A DNA stretch of 64,000 bases from Flavobacterium sp. HSC-32F16 (GCF_024171645.1 NZ_JALKAC010000001.1:744001-808000), one strand, 5' to 3'; shown: positions 45,982 through 57,352, counted from the stretch's first letter. A program made the numbers and translations. Notes: generated from the letters alone by a model not told the origin.

Positions 45982-47088
45982 TTACAGTAAATTAACCTGA
46001 TAATTTTCGATCAATTCTGCAAAAACACTTTCACTTCGCGAAAAGTATTTTTTACTGCTTCGGCTTTTTTTAACTTTATCGAAATACTGCTCAATCGAAC
46101 CGTCTTCGTAAGTGGTAACCAATAACGGATGAACGTAATAATTCTTGCAGACGTTTCTGGTGTTTCCAAGTGCTTCGGCAGTGGCATCATAAGCTGTAAC
46201 AATATTTCTTTTGATTTCTTTTTCGTCAGATGTAACGCCAAGTTCCATCAAATTTTCAAAGAATATAATTGAAGCGGCCCAGGTTCTAAAATCTTTGGCA
46301 CTAAAATATTCGCCAGAAATTTTATGCAGATATTCGTTGACCATATGACTGTCTAAAACCTTTCGTTCGCCGTTTTTGTCGTAATATTTAAAAACTTCCC
46401 AACCCGGAATTTCCTCGCATCGGCTTACCAGTTTTATTAATTGTTTGTTTCTGGTAGTAATCGTGTGCTGTTTTCCTTTTTTTCCAATGAATTCAAAACG
46501 AAGGGAATTTTTATTGATGTTGATATGTCTTTTTCGTAAAGTCGAAAGTCCGTATGATTTATTGTCTTTTGCATATTTTTCATTTCCAATTCGGATATGG
46601 GTTTCTTCCATTAACCGAATTACCAATGCAACTACTTTTTCTTTCGACCATTCTTTTTGTTCTAAATCGATATCAACTTGTTTTCGTATAGAAGGAAGCT
46701 TTTGTCCGAATTCTGCAATTTTATAAAACTTGGTTTGATTGCGAATTAAGTTCCATTTTGGATGATATCGGTATTGTTTTCTGTTTTTAACGTCCAAACC
46801 TACTGCTTGCAAATGTCCGTTTGATAAATCCGAAATCTTCACATTTACCCAGGCAGGCGGTAAAACTAAACTGTTAAAACGCTTTATTTCGCTTTTCTGC
46901 TTTATACAGCGTCCGTTTTTTTTATAAATAAAACCATCATCTCCCTGACATCTTTCAATAGGTAAATTTTGATTGTTTACGTAAACTAATTCTAACTTTT
47001 CTAACACCAAATGTGGTGTTTTAATAAGCTGGTTCATTAGTTTTTGAGTTCTGGCAGTATTCATGGTCGTTTTAAGTTTTTTTGCCAC
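45982..47088 (-). CDS. DNA topoisomerase IB
   Basis: Poxvirus-like type IB topoisomerase of 368 residues that relaxes DNA supercoils by single-strand cleavage. Motifs: ETHIRIGNEKYAK and YGLSTLRKRHI (catalytic Arg region), FIGKKGKQH (catalytic Lys), DFRTWAAS (second Arg region) and NVCKNYYVHP with the nucleophilic Tyr. Bacterial copies are often near repair and stress genes, as here. The gene before it is a small Rho-N-type protein. Confidence 0.92.
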   Translation of the reverse strand: MAKKLKTTMNTARTQKLMNQLIKTPHLVLEKLELVYVNNQNLPIERCQGDDGFIYKKNGRCIKQKSEIKRFNSLVLPPAWVNVKISDLSNGHLQAVGLDVKNRKQYRYHPKWNLIRNQTKFYKIAEFGQKLPSIRKQVDIDLEQKEWSKEKVVALVIRLMEETHIRIGNEKYAKDNKSYGLSTLRKRHININKNSLRFEFIGKKGKQHTITTRNKQLIKLVSRCEEIPGWEVFKYYDKNGERKVLDSHMVNEYLHKISGEYFSAKDFRTWAASIIFFENLMELGVTSDEKEIKRNIVTAYDATAEALGNTRNVCKNYYVHPLLVTTYEDGSIEQYFDKVKKSRSSKKYFSRSESVFAELIENYQVNLL

Positions 47089-47102
47089 TCCTAATTGTCA
47101 TT

Positions 47103-47178
47103 GGGATTCACAGATTCAAAAGATTTTTCTTATCTCATATATTCGCCCCCACATAATCTGTGAGAATCTGCGAATGCC
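47103..47178. repeat. cagatt-type inverted repeat
   Basis: gattcacagattcaaaagat and atctgtgagaatctgcgaat arms, weaker member of the family at 20841-20943. Confidence 0.5.
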
Positions 47179-47202
47179 AATTACTATAGGGAGTGGATTT
47201 CT

Positions 47203-47442
47203 TTAATTAGTTCGAAGTGATTTAATCAGGCTTTTTTTGTTCATGTATGAACGTCCAGAAATCCCTACTTTTCTGGCCTGTTCATAAAGCTCTTCTTTTG
47301 TCCACTCTTCATAGGGCTTTGCTCTTCCGCCTTTTTCTCCTGAATCTGGCGCATTAGCAATACGTGCTGATTTTTCTTGACTGTATCCCTTATTTATAAG
47401 GGCTTCGTACTGGGCTTCATTTTTAATTCTTGGATCTGGCAT
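47203..47442 (-). CDS. Small Rho-termination-factor-N-like protein (DUF7218-like)
   Basis: Protein of 79 residues. The N-terminal half (RIKNEAQYEALINKGYSQEK, then SARIANAPDSGEKGG) matches small proteins called DUF7218, and the C-terminal half (WTKEELYEQARKVGISGRSY) looks like a Rho N-terminal/SAP-like fold. Basic C-terminus. These proteins probably bind nucleic acid; the role is not established. Confidence 0.75.
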   Translation of the reverse strand: MPDPRIKNEAQYEALINKGYSQEKSARIANAPDSGEKGGRAKPYEEWTKEELYEQARKVGISGRSYMNKKSLIKSLRTN

Positions 47443-47575
47443 GACTTAAAAATTTTAATTATTGATTTATCTTGTTTGGTATTTCAAAATTCCTCAAAAA
47501 GAAGGATTTTTCTGTTATACAATTTTGGTTATAACTTTCATAATTAAAAGTGTAGATCGTAGATTGTTTACAATC

Positions 47576-47680
47576 TTGTTATTTCGACGAAGAAGCAATC
47601 GCACAAGTATTTACACAAAAGTGAATCGCCAATCGTTGTCGATATCAATTTGCGATTTCTCTTTCGTCGAAATGACACGA
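47576..47680. repeat. gtcatttcgacgaa-type inverted repeat
   Basis: ttatttcgacgaagaagcaa near 47579 and tctctttcgtcgaaatgaca near 47657 form arms with a second inner pair (aatcgca / tgcgatt). A short version is at 18176-18194. This motif is familiar from other flavobacterial genomes. Confidence 0.6.
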
Positions 47681-47693
47681 AAGATTTAAAAAG

Positions 47694-47728
47694 CAAAAAT
47701 CCCATTCGCAAAACGAATGGGATTTTCA
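47694..47728 (-). terminator. Intrinsic terminator
   Basis: Arms aaaatcccattcg / cgaatgggatttt, downstream of the 47783-48184 gene on the minus strand and ending in Ts. Confidence 0.75.
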
Positions 47729-47782
47729 ATTCATATTTTTTAAAATAGTTTTCTTTAGCAAGTAAACAAGACGTTTTTAATT

Positions 47783-48184
47783 TTATTTAATATCTATTTC
47801 TATCAAATTTTTAACTAATATACCTTTTACATTATCACTTAAAATATCTTGCATTGCTTTTTCGGACTTATAGACAGTTTTGATATCTTTGGTATCGATC
47901 TCAATATATTTTGCAGAATTTGAAAAGTCGAAAATATCTTTTCCCGACCACACTCCTATTCCATAATAAATATAAGCAGTTGAATCTTTTTTTAAATTAA
48001 ACACTATAGAACCTTTATCAGCTGCTTCTTCAAGTCTAAAATTTTTCGCATTTGGTTTTAAGAGAATTCTAACCGTAGCATCTGAATTAGTTTTGTTTAC
48101 AAATCTAAGCTCCTGTGCTGGGTCACAGCTCGTGAAAAATAGAATGAAAAATAAAAATGGTAATAGTTTTAATTTTTTTTTCAT
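47783..48184 (-). CDS. Hypothetical lipoprotein
   Basis: Protein of 133 residues with a lipoprotein signal peptide (KLLPFLFFILFFTSC). The mature part begins DPAQELRFVNKTNSDATVRI and is beta-rich without known motifs. It is one of three adjacent minus-strand genes of unknown role. Confidence 0.7.
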   Translation of the reverse strand: MKKKLKLLPFLFFILFFTSCDPAQELRFVNKTNSDATVRILLKPNAKNFRLEEAADKGSIVFNLKKDSTAYIYYGIGVWSGKDIFDFSNSAKYIEIDTKDIKTVYKSEKAMQDILSDNVKGILVKNLIEIDIK

Positions 48185-48242
48185 ATTTATATAATCTGAT
48201 TATTTAGGGGTTGTTAACTCAAAATATACAAACATCATTCCG

Positions 48243-49118
48243 TTAATCACACTTTACCTTTTTTAAATCATTTAATTTGGGATCGTATTTAAAACAAGTC
48301 TGTTTTATTAAAACCATTTTATTATTGACCACTTTATATTCTGCTTCAATTACACTGCTTCCGGCACAACATTGATTGCGTTCGTAAATTCTTTTGGTTT
48401 TGCTGTCGAACTCTAAAGAAGTTCCTGTAAAACTGCTTTCAAAATATTTCCCTGTTTTGGGATTATAAAGAAAATACAAACTTGAAGTGTTTGGACCTGC
48501 TGCGCCAGCTTCGTAAACAGAAAAATCTTCTATCCCGTCAAAATTATAATCTTCGATATTTATATTATTTAAACCTAAAAGCTGACATTCGACATTGAAT
48601 GTCTGAAGTAATTTATCTGTCTTTTTTTCAAGAATTTTTACGGCTGTTACTTTCGCTTCATAATCATCTTTTTGTTTAGAGAGAACGAGTTTAAAATATT
48701 TGTCTTTAAAAGATACCGGCTGTAAAATTTCCTTATTGCTCCATTCCGTCATTTCTTTAGAACCAGCATCAAATGTTTTATTAAGCTGAATTTGAAGTTC
48801 TTTTCCTGAATTTAAATCTTTCCAGGTACCTTTTAACTTATCGCTTTTTGAATTATAATTCTGAAAAGTAATTTGAGCACTTGGCTTATTATTTTTGTCT
48901 TTTTCTGTAAAAACCAAAGTATTTCCTTTTTGTTTTGCGTTTAAAACAATAGGAGTGTCAAAATTCGAATACGTATAAATTGCTCTACCTTCTCCATCTG
49001 AATAAACATTGGTTACAAATTCAATAGGATATTTATCGATAAATCCTGAATATGTTATTTGCGCTGATGTGAATGCAGTTATTAAAAGAAATAATACTGT
49101 GGTTATTTTTTGTTTCAT
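48243..49118 (-). CDS. Hypothetical secreted protein with C-terminal XAC2610-like pattern
   Basis: Protein of 291 residues with a signal peptide ending TSAQ. The N-terminal half is beta-rich (ITYSGFIDKYPIEFVTNV). The C-terminal half has NINIEDYNFDGIEDFSVYEA, a calcium-binding-like Asp loop seen in XAC2610/VCBS-type modules, and two adjacent Cys in RNQCCAGSS. Function unknown. Confidence 0.65.
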   Translation of the reverse strand: MKQKITTVLFLLITAFTSAQITYSGFIDKYPIEFVTNVYSDGEGRAIYTYSNFDTPIVLNAKQKGNTLVFTEKDKNNKPSAQITFQNYNSKSDKLKGTWKDLNSGKELQIQLNKTFDAGSKEMTEWSNKEILQPVSFKDKYFKLVLSKQKDDYEAKVTAVKILEKKTDKLLQTFNVECQLLGLNNINIEDYNFDGIEDFSVYEAGAAGPNTSSLYFLYNPKTGKYFESSFTGTSLEFDSKTKRIYERNQCCAGSSVIEAEYKVVNNKMVLIKQTCFKYDPKLNDLKKVKCD

Positions 49119-49148
49119 TTTTCGTTATTAGTTCAAAAAAGTGAAGAT

Positions 49149-50198
49149 TTATTTTTTGCTCATTGAAAGATATTTTTCCATTTGAACCATTTCTTTAGAC
49201 ATAAAATCAGGATCATTGCTTAAACTTCTAAATTGCTTTATAGCATCTATATTTGCTAATACACCTTTAGTAAACCAAGGAAATTCATTCGCTAGAGAAT
49301 TCAATTTTGCAATTGCCCGCAGTGACTCACCATTTTTACTTAAAAAAGCGGCATGTTCATATCTAAAATTTGGACACCAATAATATTCCTCTGCTAACTT
49401 ATCCCAAGTTTCTAAATCACAATTTCCAGCAGCAAGAAATATTGACGCAAAGACAGAAGAATCAATGTAATCTTTTGAAAAAACAAAATAATTGAGCAGT
49501 GGAATATTGTTCCTTTCATCTCCTTTAATTCTATTTTCAATAACTTCATTCATTAAATCGTGCGATTTAGCTTTATCGTCTTCATTACTTGACAAATGTA
49601 ATACCGTTGCATATTCAACTTTTATTATATCAATATCAGGTCTTGATTCATAAGCATATTTCGCATAGTGTAAAGCGTTTTCATACGAATTCATAACACG
49701 ATAAAGTTTAGATAGTGATACCAATAATCTGATATTTTCAAAATCTGTACTGGCAATGTTATTTTTTTGAAAATCAATAGCTTTAAGTCCGTATCTGTCT
49801 TTTACAAATCTTTCAATAACTTGCCATTTATTAATTTTATTTATCTCTGAACTGTCCCAAAGAGAAAACAGCACACTTCTTCTATCCCAAACAGATCTTA
49901 TTTCTTTCCATTCTTCAAACGTGCTATTAAATGCTTCATGCTCTTTAAAAGTAATTCCATTTTCATCTTTCAAGTTTAATGAAGGATTAAAATCCGGAGT
50001 TGAATAATACCTATTTAATGAATCGTATAATTCAATTTTAAACAATTCAGGAGTATTAGAATCTAAATTATTTTTACCTAAATAATCATGTACCGATTCT
50101 TTTACATCAGAAACCACATTATACTCATTACTGTTTGTTTGATCTTCGTTTTTTAATTCTTTTTTAGAATTTCCAAAAATCCGCTTGAATAAATTCAT
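49149..50198 (-). CDS. Hypothetical protein with TPR-like helices
   Basis: Protein of 349 residues. The ATG at 50198 is preferred since the longer version adds a Cys-rich leader (MYVCCILIINID) with no support. The body is mainly helical with repeat-like pairs (LLVSLSKLYRVMNSYENALH, EYATVLHLSSNEDDKAKSHD), suggesting tetratricopeptide-type helices. No signal peptide. Function unknown. Confidence 0.6.
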   Translation of the reverse strand: MNLFKRIFGNSKKELKNEDQTNSNEYNVVSDVKESVHDYLGKNNLDSNTPELFKIELYDSLNRYYSTPDFNPSLNLKDENGITFKEHEAFNSTFEEWKEIRSVWDRRSVLFSLWDSSEINKINKWQVIERFVKDRYGLKAIDFQKNNIASTDFENIRLLVSLSKLYRVMNSYENALHYAKYAYESRPDIDIIKVEYATVLHLSSNEDDKAKSHDLMNEVIENRIKGDERNNIPLLNYFVFSKDYIDSSVFASIFLAAGNCDLETWDKLAEEYYWCPNFRYEHAAFLSKNGESLRAIAKLNSLANEFPWFTKGVLANIDAIKQFRSLSNDPDFMSKEMVQMEKYLSMSKK

Positions 50199-50356
50199 AT
50201 CTATATTTATAATCAGGATGCAGCAAACATACAAATTTCAAATTATTAGTAAGAAAATTATCTGCATCCAAATCATATAACAATCTCTAAAAATCCTGTA
50301 AGACATTCCTGTAAGTTCTCAATAATTTTACATCATAACATTTAAACTATTAAATC

Positions 50357-50944
50357 ATGAAAAAGATACTATTAGCCAGTAAAGCAATTTTAGGAGCAGG
50401 ACTTATTATTTTATTCTTGCAGTCTTGCAAAAACGAAACGAAACAAGAAGATCCAAAAGAAGTTGCTGAAGATGCTAACGAAGCCAAATTTGACTCTATT
50501 GACAGCAAAGAAGATGATTCGGAATTCTTAGTAGATCAGGCCGAAATTAATTTAGCTGAAATCGAAATCGGGAAACTGGCGCAGCAAAAAGGAACTGATC
50601 CGGAAGTAAAAAAATTCGGAAAAATGCTGGTTGACGAGCATACAAAATCGGCATCTGAAGTTAGTGCCTTAGCAAAAGCAAAAAACTTTACTCTGCCAAC
50701 TTCACTAACTGAAGAAGGTCAGGAAGAATATAAAAAATTAAACGAGAAATCAGGATTGGATTTTGACAAAAAATTCGCCGACTTGATGATCGACGGCCAC
50801 CAAAAAGCAATTGACAAACTTCAAAAAGCGGCTAAAGATGCACACGACGAAGATGTAAAGTTGTGGGCAACAAACAATATTGCGGGTTTAACTTCACATT
50901 TAGAACATGCTAAATTGCTGAAACAAAACCTTGACAAAAAGTAA
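50357..50944 (+). CDS. DUF4142-family lipoprotein
   Basis: Protein of 195 residues. Lipoprotein signal peptide with Cys in LFLQSC, an acidic linker (QEDPKEVAEDANEAKFDSID), then the DUF4142 four-helix bundle (about 60-195: AEINLAEIEIGKLAQQKGTD, FADLMIDGHQKAIDKLQKAA). The fold is ferritin-like; the function in stress is inferred from neighbours. Confidence 0.87.
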   Translation: MKKILLASKAILGAGLIILFLQSCKNETKQEDPKEVAEDANEAKFDSIDSKEDDSEFLVDQAEINLAEIEIGKLAQQKGTDPEVKKFGKMLVDEHTKSASEVSALAKAKNFTLPTSLTEEGQEEYKKLNEKSGLDFDKKFADLMIDGHQKAIDKLQKAAKDAHDEDVKLWATNNIAGLTSHLEHAKLLKQNLDKK

Positions 50945-50974
50945 AATAAATTTAATTGGTTATTATTTATTTTT

Positions 50975-51018
50975 AAAAACCCCTTAAGAGTTGAATTGCT
51001 TAAGGGGTTTCTTTTTTT
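50975..51018 (+). terminator. Intrinsic terminator
   Basis: Arms aaaccccttaag / cttaaggggttt followed by a T-run, after the DUF4142 gene. Confidence 0.87.
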
Positions 51019-51019
51019 T

Positions 51020-51098
51020 AGGTACAGAGGTTCAGAGATACAAAGGTTCAAAGTTTTTCCTTGTTTCTCTGAACCTTTTCCTCTTTGAACCTTAGTAA
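51020..51098. repeat. gaggttcaaag-type inverted repeat
   Basis: gtacagaggttcagagatac with caaaggttcaaagttttt, then tttctctgaaccttttcctc and tttgaacctta, form a long imperfect hairpin. Other copies: about 52103-52180 and 61865-61928. Confidence 0.55.
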
Positions 51099-51100
51099 AT

Positions 51101-52590
<1,490 letters not shown>

Positions 52591-52826
52591 AAAATTTAGT
52601 TTATTTTTTGAGATTGATTTTATTTAAAACTATTGTATTAAAGTTGTGAAATTTATCAGAATCAGGAAACTAAATTTAAAAAGCTAGAATGCGCTTTATG
52701 AAGTATTTATTTAGTCTGTTAAAAACTGATAAATGATTAATACTGTAATTTCAAGGCAAAATTAATGTAAGGATGTATTCTGCAAATAACAATATTCAAA
52801 CAAAAAATTATGAAATTGAAACAATT

Positions 52827-53696
52827 TTACATTCGAAGCGATTTTGGAACTGTTCCGGTAAGTCTTTTAAAGTAATTATTAAAATAACTCGGATATTCAA
52901 ATCCAAGCGAATACCCAATATCCGAAATACTCCAGTCTGTGTGTTGTAACAATGCTTTTGCCTCGTTAATAACTCGTTCTGTAATGTGAGCTGTTGTTGG
53001 TTTTCCGGTAACTTCTTTTACTGAGCGATTTAAGTGGTTTACGTGTACGGCAAGGCTTTGTGCATAATCCTGAGGCGTTTTTAGTGCCAAAGGCTCGTTT
53101 TTGGTTTCTATCGGGAATTGTCTTTCCAGTAATTCTAAAAACAAAGAGGTAATTCTCGACGAAGCATTTTTATGTTTAAAGAAATTTTCAGAAGGCTGCA
53201 TTTTCATTGATTCATGAATAATCAGGTTGACATAACTGCGCATCAAATCATCTTTAAAAACATAATCGGTTTCGTATTCTTTAATCATTTTTTGAAACAA
53301 AGAATCTACAAAAACCTTTTGTTCAGCATTTAAAGAAAAAATTGGCGTTCCTCCTATTTTAAACAAAGGCGATTCATGAAGCGTTTCTGATCTGTCTTTT
53401 GCTTTCAGGAATTCCTCGGTAAAAACACAAGCATAACCTTCATAACTCTCTGAAACAGTTTCCCATGAATACGGAATAATCGGGTTACCGAAAAACAAAA
53501 TCGTTCCGTCGGTTTCTATTCCACGGTCTGCATATTGTATAATGCTTTTACTGGTATTGATACAGATTTTATAAAAATCCCTGCGGCTGTAAACCGGAAT
53601 TTTACTTTGGTCTCCGTTTATCTGATATACTTTAAAACCTTTCAGCTTTAAATCTGAAGTAAAATCGCAATTCTGAGTTTCTGTTTGATTATTCAT
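52827..53696 (-). CDS. AraC-family transcriptional regulator
   Basis: Protein of 289 residues. The N-terminal about 170 residues form a sensing domain, and the C-terminal AraC DNA-binding domain is complete: LAVHVNHLNRSVKEVTGKPT (first HTH) and WSISDIGYSLGFEYPSYFNN followed by YFKRLTGTVPKSLR (second HTH). A TAACTTTG box sits four bases before the ATG. It lies upstream of the cupin and reductase genes on the same strand and is a good candidate for their activator. Confidence 0.9.
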   Translation of the reverse strand: MNNQTETQNCDFTSDLKLKGFKVYQINGDQSKIPVYSRRDFYKICINTSKSIIQYADRGIETDGTILFFGNPIIPYSWETVSESYEGYACVFTEEFLKAKDRSETLHESPLFKIGGTPIFSLNAEQKVFVDSLFQKMIKEYETDYVFKDDLMRSYVNLIIHESMKMQPSENFFKHKNASSRITSLFLELLERQFPIETKNEPLALKTPQDYAQSLAVHVNHLNRSVKEVTGKPTTAHITERVINEAKALLQHTDWSISDIGYSLGFEYPSYFNNYFKRLTGTVPKSLRM

Positions 53697-53834
53697 TTTG
53701 CAAAGTTATGAAAATCAAACAATATTTGTTTTTTTTGTTTCAGGTTTTAGGTTTAACCGCAACGAGCGCTAGGTTTTTTTTGAAGCTGGACAAAATAATC
53801 TCGCAAAGCCGCTGAGACGAAAAGTATTTTTTGC

Positions 53835-53937
53835 ACTTAGATTTTGCAGATTTAAGCAGATTAATATTTTTGATTTTTAATACTATTGTCAAAAAAGTCT
53901 TTTCAAATCTGCTTAAATCTGTAAAATCTGCGTTAAA
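53835..53937. repeat. cagattt-type inverted repeat
   Basis: ttagattttgcagatttaag and aaatctgtaaaatctgcgtt arms, same family as 20841-20943. It ends at the stop codon of the GH2 gene. Confidence 0.7.
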
Positions 53938-56760
53938 CTATTTTAAAGTCAAACTTCCTGCTCGTATTCCTTTTGCCGAAGCAGACAAAATAACTTCTTT
54001 AGCATTTTCTTCTTTTTGAATAATGATTTGAGCATAACCGTTAAAAAGCTTTCTTTTCCAAGGTTCTGATGGCGTTATAATTTGGATAATTCCCGGATCT
54101 GTATTCAGCACATCCCAGTCTTTTACTTTTTGCAAAGGCGTTGCGGCTATATAAATCGTGTTTTTTCCTTCTTTTAATATACTGGAATCCAAAACATATT
54201 TTTGAGAATCTTCACCGCCAGGATTTACTTTATTTCCGTTAATAAAAACTACTGCCTCTACACCTATCTTTTTATAAAAGAAACTCACCTTACTTGAAGC
54301 CAAATTATTTTTCAACTCAAATTCTCCTTTATAAACATATGACGGTGCCTGATTTTTATAATCCCGATCTTTAAAAGCTGTCTTCCAGTCGTTTTCGGCA
54401 TAATTTTGAAATTCCTGAGACAAATTAGCCGTCGATCTTTTTTGTTCCTGAAAATTCATAATTTGAACTAATGAAACAGCATCAATAAACTGATCTTTTT
54501 CTAAAGAAGTTGGATCGCCGTTTCCTACACCTAAAATCTTTCCGCCTTTTATAGAAAAGGTAATTTCATCATTTGCAGTTGGAACATGTAATCCGTTTTT
54601 ATCAGTAACTTCTACGGTTACAACCGAAACTTTAGAATTTGGAACGTTTTCCTTATCGACAGAAAGTTTTATATTTTCTGCTTTTTTGGTTGTTTTCTGA
54701 ATTTCGGCCAGTACTTTTTTGCCGTTTTTGTATCCAATAGCTTCCAGAGTTCCCGGCGTATAATTTACTTTCCATTCTAAATGGCTGTTTTGTTCCATTT
54801 TCTTTTTGCCGAGACTTTTCTTATTTAGAAAAAGCTCTACTTCATCGCAGTTGGAATGCACCCAGACATCCATTTCTTTTCCTTCCATCCCACTCCAGTT
54901 CCAATGCGGCATAATATGCAAAACAGGCTGATTTCCCCACCATGATTTTAAATAAAACACATTATCTTTAGCAAAACCGCAGACATCCATCATTCCGAAA
55001 TAGGAAGTTACCGACGGCCAGCCATAAGGCGTTGGCTCTCCTCGATAATCAAAACCTGTCCAAATAAACATTCCCGCCAGATAAGGTCTTTCGGCATAAA
55101 ACTTCCAGCCTTCTTCAATACTGTAAAAAGTTGGGCGTGGTTTTCGGTCATAAGCGCTTTGGTAATGTTTGGCATCATCTGTAAAATAAATACCCCGCGT
55201 TGCAAAAGTCGAACCTTCTTCCGTTCCCATTCCAGGTTGGTTTTTGAACTGATTTCGGTGTGCATCAATATCGCCGTTTCCAAGATAATTATAACCCATA
55301 ATTTCAACTACAGACGAAATCCCGCTTTTAAATCCGCTGCTGATTCCTACTGTTACAGGTCTTGTCGAATCGATGCTTTTTGCAAAGTCCTGCATTACAT
55401 TTGTTATGCGTTCTCCCACAATATTGCCTTCAATATTCCATTCTTCATTTCCAACAGACCAGCAAAAAATACTCGGATGGTTTCGGTCGCGCTCCATCAT
55501 TCGCTTTAAATCATTCAAATGATAGTCATTAATTCCCATTAAACGTGTTTCGTCAATTACAAGCATTCCCAGTTCATCACAAGCTTTCAGCAGTTCAGCC
55601 GTTGGCGGATGATGCGAACAGCGATATGCATTCGACCCCATTTCTTTCAGCTTTTTAATTCTAAAATACTGCAATTCATCTGGCAGCGCCGTTCCAATTC
55701 CGGCATGATCCTGATGATTGTTTGTTCCTTTTAATTTTAAAGGTTTTCCGTTAAGAAAAAAGCCGTTTTCAGGATCAAACTTAATTGTTCTTATTCCGAA
55801 AGGCGTTTCATAACTGTCTATTATTTTTCCGTTTTGCTTAATCTGTGTAAGCAAACGATATAAATTGGGTGTATCAATATCCCATAAAAGCGGCTTATTT
55901 ATTTTTAGTTTTGAAGTATGAGTGTCTGTTTTATAAAATTCGGGAGCTTTAATATTTTCAGAAATACTTGTAATTTGTTTATTCGAAGAATCAAAAACAG
56001 TCTGAATAATTTCAACAGAACCTTTATAATTTCCTTTATTTTCAATTGAAACTTCGGCTGTTATTTCAGCATTATTATCTGTAATTTCTGAAGTCACATA
56101 AGTTCCATTTGCTTTAACATGAATTGGATTTGTTTTCTGCAAATAAACATGTCTGTAAATTCCGGCTCCTTCGTAAAACCAGCCTTCTTCCATCGAAGCG
56201 TCGGCACGAACCACAATCGCATTTTCGCCTCCATAATTTACATAAGCCGTAACATCGTATTCAAATCCGTTGTAACCGCTTTCTTCTGTTCCCAGATAAT
56301 AGCCGTTAAAAAAGACTTTTGAGTTTCTAAAAATGCCGTCAAATTTTAAACTGATAATCTTACCATTGTCTGTTTCGGGAATATTGATTTTTTTTCGGTA
56401 CCAGCCAATACTTTTCTCCGGAAAACCTTTTCCGGCTGTTTTAAATCCGTGGCTGAAACTGCCGCTTTCCCTAAACTCCTGCTCGACTGCCCAATCGTGC
56501 GGCAAATCTAACTTTCGCCAGGCGCGGTCATCAAAATCTTTTGCTGCCGGACCATCGCCAAATCCAGTTTTGGTTAAATAGGAGAAATAACCCGTTGCGT
56601 GTCCAAAATCTTTTTCGGTATCATTTAAATGACCAAACGAAAAACGCCAGTCTTTATCCGTTAAAATCAATTCTCTTTCTGATTTGTTTTGGGCGAATGC
56701 CAAACAGGAAATCAAAAAACAAAAAGACAGAATTATTCTTTTGAAGAAAACATTTTTCAT
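53938..56760 (-). CDS. Glycoside hydrolase family 2 (beta-galactosidase-type)
   Basis: Secreted glycosidase of 940 residues. The signal peptide ends FAQ near residue 24. GH2 domains: sugar-binding jelly-roll (about 30-210), Ig-like domain (about 215-325), catalytic TIM barrel (about 326-610) and C-terminal Ig-like plus extra modules. The acid/base is E439 in WSVGNEEWN, and the likely nucleophile is E514 in GTEEGSTFATRG. It is not next to a SusC/SusD pair, so the polysaccharide it serves cannot be inferred from context. Activity by family is beta-galactosidase or beta-glucuronidase-like. Confidence 0.9.
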   Translation of the reverse strand: MKNVFFKRIILSFCFLISCLAFAQNKSERELILTDKDWRFSFGHLNDTEKDFGHATGYFSYLTKTGFGDGPAAKDFDDRAWRKLDLPHDWAVEQEFRESGSFSHGFKTAGKGFPEKSIGWYRKKINIPETDNGKIISLKFDGIFRNSKVFFNGYYLGTEESGYNGFEYDVTAYVNYGGENAIVVRADASMEEGWFYEGAGIYRHVYLQKTNPIHVKANGTYVTSEITDNNAEITAEVSIENKGNYKGSVEIIQTVFDSSNKQITSISENIKAPEFYKTDTHTSKLKINKPLLWDIDTPNLYRLLTQIKQNGKIIDSYETPFGIRTIKFDPENGFFLNGKPLKLKGTNNHQDHAGIGTALPDELQYFRIKKLKEMGSNAYRCSHHPPTAELLKACDELGMLVIDETRLMGINDYHLNDLKRMMERDRNHPSIFCWSVGNEEWNIEGNIVGERITNVMQDFAKSIDSTRPVTVGISSGFKSGISSVVEIMGYNYLGNGDIDAHRNQFKNQPGMGTEEGSTFATRGIYFTDDAKHYQSAYDRKPRPTFYSIEEGWKFYAERPYLAGMFIWTGFDYRGEPTPYGWPSVTSYFGMMDVCGFAKDNVFYLKSWWGNQPVLHIMPHWNWSGMEGKEMDVWVHSNCDEVELFLNKKSLGKKKMEQNSHLEWKVNYTPGTLEAIGYKNGKKVLAEIQKTTKKAENIKLSVDKENVPNSKVSVVTVEVTDKNGLHVPTANDEITFSIKGGKILGVGNGDPTSLEKDQFIDAVSLVQIMNFQEQKRSTANLSQEFQNYAENDWKTAFKDRDYKNQAPSYVYKGEFELKNNLASSKVSFFYKKIGVEAVVFINGNKVNPGGEDSQKYVLDSSILKEGKNTIYIAATPLQKVKDWDVLNTDPGIIQIITPSEPWKRKLFNGYAQIIIQKEENAKEVILSASAKGIRAGSLTLK

Positions 56761-56968
56761 AAAAAGTGGTTAGGTAAAGTTAGAACGATAAAAATAAACC
56801 ATTAAACCGGTTAATTTTAATAGTATTTTATCAAAAACTGCACAATAACCTCCAATTACCCGTCTAAAAACACCCTTTAAAAATTTAGAATCATTCTATT
56901 GGCTATAGTTTTCAAAATAATTTGGATTTGATGTAATTTTATATAAAAATTTAAAAAACAGAGATTAT

Positions 56969-57352
56969 ATGAGTGTTATTAAAGATGAAAAAAAGCTTCT
57001 TAGCACCATTAAACGTATCGATGAAAAAATCGATAAGAATAATGATCAAAAGATACTGGCCTTTTTTGAATCTCTTGGATTAACAGAAAGAGAGGATGTT
57101 CCGCAGAATTTTCTGGATTGGGATACGATTCTTATTGTCGTACCCGACCGCCACATTTCGCATGAATTAAAATATTATAAATTCTCTATATCAAGACTTT
57201 TCTTTGTAACGAATCCGTATGCCGATCAAATTCATATTTATGACTTTGATGAATGGAAAAACGTAACCAGAAATAAAACACAATTCCAAATTAGAGAAAT
57301 GATGAAAACGAGTTTTGGCGGTGTAAAGAAAAATTCTACAGAAAACGAGTAA
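56969..57352 (+). CDS. Hypothetical protein
   Basis: Unrecognised protein of 127 residues. No signal peptide or membrane span. The N-terminus is helical and charged (KRIDEKIDKNNDQKILAF), the middle beta-rich (DTILIVVPDRHISHELKYYK). Single gene between the GH2 gene and a terminator. Confidence 0.65.
   Translation: MSVIKDEKKLLSTIKRIDEKIDKNNDQKILAFFESLGLTEREDVPQNFLDWDTILIVVPDRHISHELKYYKFSISRLFFVTNPYADQIHIYDFDEWKNVTRNKTQFQIREMMKTSFGGVKKNSTENE

Noticed and set aside
47462-47689. 75-codon plus-strand frame
   Set aside because: It is read from the gtcatttcgacgaa repeat and shows no protein-like composition.
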